From positions 1-64,000 of the forward strand of contig NZ_LSRN01000089.1 in the NCBI RefSeq assembly GCF_001885615.1: a DNA stretch of 64,000 nt, in the 5' to 3' direction. The stretch comes from Alkalibacterium sp. 20 (GTDB lineage Bacteria > Bacillota > Bacilli > Lactobacillales > Carnobacteriaceae_A). Below, in pieces: positions 58,251 to 64,000 of the stretch. Positions within the stretch are counted from its first letter, which is position 1; every line of letters begins with the position of its first letter. The notes under the pieces are model-generated. The model saw only the letters and a program-made list of their open reading frames with translations. It searched no databases and was not told where the DNA came from. The position numbers were made by a program, and so were the translations under genes.

Positions 58251-60731
58251 ATGAAAAAAGCTGTAGCGAATGAAGAAGTAATATATTCTCTAGAAGGAAT
58301 GTCTTGTGTTAGTTGTGCATCTAGCATTGAAAAAAAACTCAAAAAAACTGATGGAGTTTTCAGTGCTAACGTTAACTTTGCAACCGAGAAAGTAATAGTT
58401 GAATTTGACAATAATAAAACTGATATTGCGTCTATGGGTGAAGCAGTTAGTGATTTGGGCTATAAAGCGATACCGGAAAAATTGGAAAAAGCTGACGAAA
58501 AAATAACTTTGAAAGTAGAGGGTATGACTTGTACAACGTGTGCTAACACTATTGAAAAAGGTCTTCGAAGCATAAGTGGAGTCAATCTAGCTAACGTAAA
58601 TTTTGCTGCAGAGAAGGCAACGGTTGAATACAATCCTAAGAAAGTAAGATTATTAGATATGCAGAAAAAAATCTCTGAGTTAGGATATACACTGATAATC
58701 AAAGATGATCGGGATAATGATATAGACGCAGATGAATTAAAAATAAAAAAAGCAGAAAAAAAAGTAAAAATATCTGCAACGTTATCTAGTATCATTATGA
58801 TTCTCATGATCATTCACATGTTTATAACTCCTGTACCCGGGTATTTACTTATTATAGGAATTCTAGGAGCACCAATCATATTTGGTGTAGGTAAACATGT
58901 GCATATAAGCAGTTGGAAAGCTCTTAAAAATAAATCGCCCAATATGGATGTTTTAGTATCGTTTGGGTCATTACCTCCGTATATCATTGGCATGATGGGG
59001 TTGTTTTTCCCATTGCAGAGTTTTATTGAAATGGCTACCACAATTATGACTTTCCATTTGATCGGTAAATACCTTGAGGTTCGTGCCAAAGGGAAAGCAT
59101 CTCAAGCTATAAAAAAATTGCTGCAGATGGGAGCTAAAACTGCTAACATCATGCTGGATGGCGAAGAAACAAAAATTCCGGTTAAGGATTTACAAGTCGG
59201 AGATGTAATGATTATTCGTCCGGGAGAAAAAGTACCTACAGATGGATTTGTTATTGAAGGAAACGGATTATTAGATGAGTCAATGGCTACTGGCGAATCC
59301 ATGCCAGTTAAACGTAAGAAAGGTGATGAAGTCATTGGCGCAACTATTAATAAACAAGGTCTTCTGAAAGTGGAAGTAACTAAAGTGGGTAAAGATACAT
59401 TCCTATCTCAAGTAGCGAAAATGATGGAAGAATGTCAAGGTTCTAAAGTACCTATCCAAGAATTCGCTGATCGTATCACTGGATATTTTGTTCCTGCTAT
59501 CCTATTGATTACACTACTTACTTTTAGTTCATTCCTAATGTTTCCAGAATTCCACTTGAGTATCATTGAATGGGGTTCAACTTTTCTCCCTTGGGTTAAT
59601 CCTGATTTAACTCCTCTGACACTTGCATTCATCACAGCTACAGCTGTAATGGTTATTTCTTGTCCATGTGCATTGGGATTAGGAACCCCAACGGCTTTGA
59701 TGGTCGGTAGTGGAATGGGCGCAGAAAATGGTATATTGATACGTAATGGTGAAGCAATCCAGACTTTTAAAGAAGTTAATACGATTGCATTTGATAAAAC
59801 AGGAACAATTACAAAAGGGAAGCCGGAAGTAACAGATATAGTATTAGCTGAAAACATCCTGGAATCGGACTTTTTGTATTATGCCGGAACCATTGAAAAA
59901 GGATCGGAACATCCTTTAGGTCACGCCATTATAGAAAAAACAAAAATGAATAAAATGATTTTAGGAAATATACTAGAATTTAACGCTATAACGGGTAAAG
60001 GAGTGATAGGGAATATCGATGGTGAACAAATACTTCTAGGAAATAGGAGGTTAATGCGAGAAAACAGCATCGCCTTTGAACCATTTGAAAACGAATTGAT
60101 TAGATTAGAAGAGGAAGCAAAAACAGCTATGTTACTTGCTAAACAAGGTAAGTTATTAGGTGTTATTGCAGTAGCTGACCCTATCAAAGAAGATTCGGCA
60201 AAAACAATTGCTGCATTAGAAAAATTAGGAATTAGAACAGTAATGATTACAGGAGATAACCAGCGTACCGCAGCGGCAATTGGAAAGAAAGTAGGAATCA
60301 GCCACGTAATTGCTGAAGTACTTCCAGATGGCAAAGTTGCTGAGATAAGACGCTTACAAGAGAAATATGGTACTGTTGCCATGGTTGGTGATGGAATTAA
60401 TGATGCGCCTGCTTTGAAACAAGCTAATGTAGGCATTGCCATTGGTACAGGAACAGATATAGCAATTGAAGCAGCAGATGTTACGTTGGTTAAAGGAGAA
60501 CTTAGTGGAATCGTCTCTGCTATTAAATTATCTAATGCAATATTTAAGAAAATCAGACAGAATTATTTTTGGGCCTGGTTCTATAATGCCCTATTTATTC
60601 CTGTAGCAGTAATTGGATTACTCCATCCATTAATTGGTGCTGCGGCTATGGCTCTAAGCTCACTAAATGTTGTATACAATTCTTTAAGACTAAGGAAAAT
60701 TGATATTAAACCAAGTTTTCAAGAGCAATGA
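58251..60731 (+). CDS. copA: Copper-exporting P1B-type ATPase CopA
   Basis: This 826-residue Cu(I) exporter has two N-terminal heavy-metal domains with CxxC at Cys19/Cys22 and Cys94/Cys97. It has eight membrane helices with the CPC motif at 471-473, phosphorylated Asp515 in DKTGT, SEHPLG in the nucleotide domain and GDGINDAPAL. The 191-base spacer after copY is unusually long, with no cop box in it. No CopZ chaperone gene is present, so the second heavy-metal domain may take its place (inference). AAGGAGC precedes ATG 58251. Confidence 0.96.
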   Translation: MKKAVANEEVIYSLEGMSCVSCASSIEKKLKKTDGVFSANVNFATEKVIVEFDNNKTDIASMGEAVSDLGYKAIPEKLEKADEKITLKVEGMTCTTCANTIEKGLRSISGVNLANVNFAAEKATVEYNPKKVRLLDMQKKISELGYTLIIKDDRDNDIDADELKIKKAEKKVKISATLSSIIMILMIIHMFITPVPGYLLIIGILGAPIIFGVGKHVHISSWKALKNKSPNMDVLVSFGSLPPYIIGMMGLFFPLQSFIEMATTIMTFHLIGKYLEVRAKGKASQAIKKLLQMGAKTANIMLDGEETKIPVKDLQVGDVMIIRPGEKVPTDGFVIEGNGLLDESMATGESMPVKRKKGDEVIGATINKQGLLKVEVTKVGKDTFLSQVAKMMEECQGSKVPIQEFADRITGYFVPAILLITLLTFSSFLMFPEFHLSIIEWGSTFLPWVNPDLTPLTLAFITATAVMVISCPCALGLGTPTALMVGSGMGAENGILIRNGEAIQTFKEVNTIAFDKTGTITKGKPEVTDIVLAENILESDFLYYAGTIEKGSEHPLGHAIIEKTKMNKMILGNILEFNAITGKGVIGNIDGEQILLGNRRLMRENSIAFEPFENELIRLEEEAKTAMLLAKQGKLLGVIAVADPIKEDSAKTIAALEKLGIRTVMITGDNQRTAAAIGKKVGISHVIAEVLPDGKVAEIRRLQEKYGTVAMVGDGINDAPALKQANVGIAIGTGTDIAIEAADVTLVKGELSGIVSAIKLSNAIFKKIRQNYFWAWFYNALFIPVAVIGLLHPLIGAAAMALSSLNVVYNSLRLRKIDIKPSFQEQ

Positions 60732-60909
60732 CAAAAAATTGCTGTAAGTTCTCTCAGCAGGGAAACCAATTATTGGATTACAATTTATTAATGTAACAAG
60801 TAAATATTACCTATAGGGTCAATCTCAATGGTCGTATTTACTTGGGTATGAATTTTATATATTTAAAGACTAAACAATCACAGTATTAAATTACTAAAAG
60901 GAGCTTGAT

Positions 60910-61527
60910 ATGACACAAAGGTCAACTGACAAGATCAAGAACCGGTACAATCGGATTTCAGGGGTATATGATTCAATGGATAAGATGATAAAGGATAGCT
61001 GGAGAAAAGATTTGCTGAAAAATGTAACAGGAAACGTTCTGGAAGTAGGTATCGGTACTGGTGCAAATTTGCCGTTTTATCCTCCAGATATTCATTTGAC
61101 TGGTATAGATTTCAGTCCGGGAATGCTCAATAAGGCGAGAATGAAAGCAGATACCCTTGAGTTACCTTATCAAATAAGTCTAGTTGAGATGAATGCACAG
61201 GAGATGGACTTTCCGGATAATACTTTTGATTATGTCGTAGCCACCTGTGTATTTTGCTCCGTACCCGATCCTGTAAAAGGACTACAAGAAATTAGCAGGG
61301 TCTGCAAACCAGAGGGTGAAATTATTATGTTGGAACATATGAGAAGCGAAAATGCTGTGGTAGGAAAAATGATGGATATTGTTAATCCTGTAACGGTGAA
61401 TACATGGGGGGCAAATATCAACCGTAGAACACTGGAAAATATCAATAAGGCAGGCTTATCGATTGAGGAGAAAGAAGATTTGGTTTTTACGATTTTCAGA
61501 AAATTGAAAATCAAACCTGATAAATAA
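60910..61527 (+). CDS. Class I SAM-dependent methyltransferase
   Basis: This 205-residue methyltransferase has motif I VLEVGIGTG (44-52), the acidic GIDFSPGM loop and VATCVFCSVPDP. It is UbiE/phospholipid-methyltransferase-like. Similar genes occur inside copper-resistance islands of Gram-positive bacteria, but the substrate is unknown. AAAGGAG precedes ATG 60910. The 178-base spacer to copA has a 9-bp inverted pair AAGTAAATA/TATTTACTT (60798-60843), possibly a loose stem. Confidence 0.85.
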   Translation: MTQRSTDKIKNRYNRISGVYDSMDKMIKDSWRKDLLKNVTGNVLEVGIGTGANLPFYPPDIHLTGIDFSPGMLNKARMKADTLELPYQISLVEMNAQEMDFPDNTFDYVVATCVFCSVPDPVKGLQEISRVCKPEGEIIMLEHMRSENAVVGKMMDIVNPVTVNTWGANINRRTLENINKAGLSIEEKEDLVFTIFRKLKIKPDK

Positions 61528-61821
61528 GAGAGCAACAGACCGATCAAGATAATATTTATGAAGAATATTTAAACTGATCCACTCTTTTATCAAAATAAAG
61601 GCTTGTCTAAAAGTCTTCGTAGGTTGCCAAGCTTCGTTCACTATCTAATTATTTGAGTGAATCATTGCTCTGCTTAAAGTAGACCGAGGAACTTGAGAAG
61701 TAATAGGTTGTAAAACATATCTAGAAAATCATTTCAATAATAAAAATCCATAAAATATCCATAACTAAAAGGTATTATTCAATTATAAAGAAAAGATAAA
61801 AAAAAAGGAGATTGATCAGAA

Positions 61822-62157
61822 ATGAATTTAATTAGTGGAATTTTATCAGGCGTTTTAGCAGTTAGCGGTGGATTAGGAATATCTCAGTTTGCGGAAGAAG
61901 ATACTTCAAATCAAGATTCAGTAATCCAAGAGCAGGCCATTGGTGTTAACCAAAGGTCAGAGATGATGGATGCAGACGAATTTGAAAATATGGAGCTGGT
62001 TATGGAAGATGGCGTAGTCAACTTTGGACAAATGAAATCGCATATAAGTGAAATGCATCCCGAATTAAATAATCAGCAACTCAGAGAACATTACAAAGGA
62101 ATGCATGGGACCGGTGGCTCTTCTCGAAGCAATAACTTTAGCGGCATGCATCAATAA
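61822..62157 (+). CDS. Small secreted MHPE-motif protein
   Basis: I do not recognise this 111-residue protein by a firm name. It has an N-terminal hydrophobic segment (residues 4-20) that could be a signal or anchor, then FGQMKSHISEMHPELNNQQL (68-87) and a C-terminal stretch with MHGTGGSS and SGMHQ. The MHPE-L-x4-L-x-E pattern matches the repeats of the 53717-54442 protein. It lies between a copper ATPase/methyltransferase pair and a multicopper oxidase, so an extracellular copper-binding role is inferred. AAAGGAGA precedes ATG 61822. The 294-base upstream spacer shows no clear promoter. Confidence 0.75.
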   Translation: MNLISGILSGVLAVSGGLGISQFAEEDTSNQDSVIQEQAIGVNQRSEMMDADEFENMELVMEDGVVNFGQMKSHISEMHPELNNQQLREHYKGMHGTGGSSRSNNFSGMHQ

Positions 62158-62346
62158 AAATATAGCAGTTCAGATTGACTCAGATGATTATTTTGAATAC
62201 CGTTAAGTAAAAGATAGACTTGAATGAATTTAACTAAAAGCCAATTTCTTGATGATTTCATTTTAAGAACTATCTATTGTCGATAAAAGAGGAAAGATTA
62301 GAAAGTCGTATGATGTATTTCAGCGGCTTTTTAAGTCTACATAGAC

Positions 62347-62364
62347 TACCTAAGAGGTAGTCGA
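62347..62364 (+). promoter_or_regulatory. Small hairpin before the multicopper oxidase
   Basis: GACTACCT and AGGTAGTC with a three-base loop form a perfect 8-bp stem about 40 bases before the start codon and without a T-run. It may protect the mRNA or be a protein site. The rest of 62158-62405 shows nothing clear. Confidence 0.4.
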
Positions 62365-62405
62365 GGATAGTAATCAGGTGGATGAGTATTTTGGAGGGGA
62401 GACAA

Positions 62406-63887
62406 ATGAAAGTTAAATATATAATTACTTTTTTATCAATGTTAGTCTTAATTATTATTCTTTCGGGATGTCAACAGCCAAATGAAACGATCGATACATC
62501 TGTGGAAGAGGGCATCAGTATCCTTGATATCCCAGATCCTGAGAAAAGCGGTAATGTAAAAGAGTTCGACATTGTTGCCAAAGAATCAGAGTGGGACTTT
62601 GGTGGCAACACAGTGGCTGATGTCTGGACCTATAACGGGACTGTACCAGGAGAAGAAATTCGGGTTCAGGAAGGTGACTTTGTTCGAGTTCATTTAAAAA
62701 ATGAACTTAACGAACCAGTTACCATCCATTTTCACGGTGTAATCTTACCCAATAAAATGGATGGCGTTGCAGGAGTCACACAAGATGGCGTGCAGCCTGG
62801 TGATTCTTTCACGTATGAATTTTCAGCAGATGATCCCGGAACATATTGGTATCACTCGCATCAAAACAGTGCTGAACAAGTGGATAAGGGATTATATGGC
62901 GCATTTATCGTTGAACCCAACAACAAGGTTTATGATTCTGAATACACGCTTATACTTGATGAATGGAATATGGGACGGAATAGTTCAGGTGGGATGATGG
63001 GCGGAATGATGGGGGGATCCAGCGGCGAAATGGATACGGACATGTTGTATGGCAGCTATACCGTGAATGGTAAAATAGGGCAATATATCGAACCGATTGA
63101 AGTCTATGAAGGTGAAGTGATCCGCCTGAGATTTGTTAATGCCGGCTATCGCAAACATCTGCTAAGATTTAATGGAGAACAGTACCGCGTGGTCGAGATT
63201 GACGGCAACCCTATCTACAACACAACTTATGGCTCGGGTCCTTTAGAAATAACGCCTTCTGAACGTATTGATATAGAAATCAAGATCGATAATACAGCAG
63301 AATGGCAAATAGAAAGTGTAGTTAATAATGAAGCTGCTGAAGATATGGTAATAAATGTACTGCCCAAAAAAGTGGATGATGATCAGAAAGAAACGGTAGA
63401 GATTGAAGAAGAGTCAGAAAATGGATTGGTATATATGGATCCGATTTTTGAAGAGATACCAACCCCTGATATCGAATATGATATGTTTTTAGGTGCCAGT
63501 ATGGGAATGGGCATGGGCAATAGCACCTTTACAATTAATGAAGAAGTTTTCCCTGATACAGAGTCGATCGAAGTTGAAGAGGATGATATCATCAAGGCAA
63601 CATTAATTAATGAGAGTCAGTTCGATCATCCAATGCACTTGCATGGTCATTATTTTCAAATTATAGCAATAAATGGCGAAAAATTAGATAATCCCATCGT
63701 CAAAGACATGATCAACGTCGAACCGGGAGAGTCAATTGAAATCGTGTTCCAGGCGGATAATCCGGGGGCGTGGGCATTCCATTGCCATGACCTTAACCAT
63801 TCAGCTGGTGGGATGATGACACTATTGGAATATCAAGGTTACTACTCGCCTTTTGATATTCATGAACGTGAGAATCAGCCTGAGTGA
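62406..63887 (+). CDS. Multicopper oxidase lipoprotein
   Basis: This 493-residue secreted lipoprotein has lipobox LSGC (Cys22). Copper ligands appear in HFHGV (His108, His110), YWYHSH (His150, His152), HPMHLHGH (408-415) and HCHDLNHSAGGMM, with Cys460, His465 and Met470 as type 1 ligands. A Met-rich insert (about 197-213, GGMMGGMMGG) is like those of cuprous oxidases such as CueO, so it probably oxidises Cu(I) outside the membrane. I use ATG 62406 after GGAGGGGAG in place of 62382, which would spoil the signal peptide. It ends the copper island in this window. Confidence 0.95.
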   Translation: MKVKYIITFLSMLVLIIILSGCQQPNETIDTSVEEGISILDIPDPEKSGNVKEFDIVAKESEWDFGGNTVADVWTYNGTVPGEEIRVQEGDFVRVHLKNELNEPVTIHFHGVILPNKMDGVAGVTQDGVQPGDSFTYEFSADDPGTYWYHSHQNSAEQVDKGLYGAFIVEPNNKVYDSEYTLILDEWNMGRNSSGGMMGGMMGGSSGEMDTDMLYGSYTVNGKIGQYIEPIEVYEGEVIRLRFVNAGYRKHLLRFNGEQYRVVEIDGNPIYNTTYGSGPLEITPSERIDIEIKIDNTAEWQIESVVNNEAAEDMVINVLPKKVDDDQKETVEIEEESENGLVYMDPIFEEIPTPDIEYDMFLGASMGMGMGNSTFTINEEVFPDTESIEVEEDDIIKATLINESQFDHPMHLHGHYFQIIAINGEKLDNPIVKDMINVEPGESIEIVFQADNPGAWAFHCHDLNHSAGGMMTLLEYQGYYSPFDIHERENQPE

Positions 63888-63894
63888 TCAGTCG

Positions 63895-63914
63895 TTAAAG
63901 AATAGGTTCTTTAA
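63895..63914. terminator. Possible terminator after the multicopper oxidase
   Basis: TTAAAGAA (63895-63902) and TTCTTTAA (63907-63914) pair with a TAGG loop. There is no strong T-run, so confidence is low. The last 86 bases show no gene. Confidence 0.4.
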
Positions 63915-64000
63915 AACAAACGAAAAAGTCTTCATATCTGACTATGAATCAGTGAAATACGAGATGAATAATGTTAAGTATATGATGATTTTAACGAGAT

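Noticed and set aside
61528..61821. Possible insertion-sequence end (GGCTTGTCTAAAAGTC)
   Set aside because: No matching inverted end, target duplication or transposase fragment could be shown.
1..64000. CRISPR arrays, tRNA or rRNA genes, phage genes
   Set aside because: No regularly spaced identical repeats with unique spacers, no cloverleaf or rRNA sequence and no phage-type ORFs were seen.

Overview
The window is a low-GC Gram-positive (Firmicutes) chromosome segment that carries almost the whole transcription/translation core: rpmG-secE-nusG, rplK-rplA, rplJ-rplL, rpoB-rpoC, rpsL-rpsG-fusA, tuf, and the S10-spc-alpha cluster from rpsJ to rplQ, followed by ecfA1-ecfA2-ecfT-truA. Strong AGGAGG ribosome binding sites, TTGACA/TATAAT promoters, TTG and GTG starts, a zinc-ribbon S14, and the ecfAAT-truA tail all point to Bacilli. 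The protein sequences look most like Lactobacillales of the Carnobacteriaceae type (Alkalibacterium/Marinilactibacillus-like). That placement is inference, and genus-level assignment is not possible by eye.

Layout. 0.1-1.9 kb: a divergent pair, a Gx-transporter membrane protein and an ApbE FMN-transferase lipoprotein. 1.9-5.8 kb: rpmG, secE, nusG, rplK, rplA, rplJ, rplL, with two RNA motifs that resemble the L1 site of 23S rRNA and an L10 leader attenuator. 5.9-15.9 kb: an accessory block lying between rplL and the rsmC-like methyltransferase that normally follows it. It holds rodA, ftsW, a LURP-one protein, a second rodA, a Clc transporter with a disrupted start, an MFS transporter, a relic of a second MFS gene and a PyrR-type-attenuated uracil permease. 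It also carries a 51-bp tandem repeat. 16-29.3 kb: rsmC-like gene, rpoB (with a leader attenuator), rpoC, the str operon and tuf. 29.6-34 kb: a reverse-strand MoxR-DUF58-transglutaminase operon. 34.4-48.9 kb: the ribosomal protein supercluster with a structured leader and an internal promoter before infA. 49.3-53.6 kb: ECF transporter energizing module, truA and a P-loop kinase.

53.7-63.9 kb is the most interesting accessory region. It holds a secreted Gly/His/Met-rich protein with two 50-residue repeats, a two-component system whose sensor loop carries a Met/His cluster, and a YdhK lipoprotein with two HMxGM motifs. Then come a CopY repressor with two cop-box operators, a CopA copper ATPase, a SAM methyltransferase, a small secreted protein that shares an MHPE motif with the repeat protein, and a multicopper oxidase lipoprotein. 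Together they look like a copper-defence island with both cytoplasmic export and an extracellular copper-handling layer. The pieces are recognisable, but the MHPE-motif proteins and their link to the sensor pair are not described as a system as far as I know.

No tRNA, rRNA, CRISPR array, complete insertion sequence or origin was seen.
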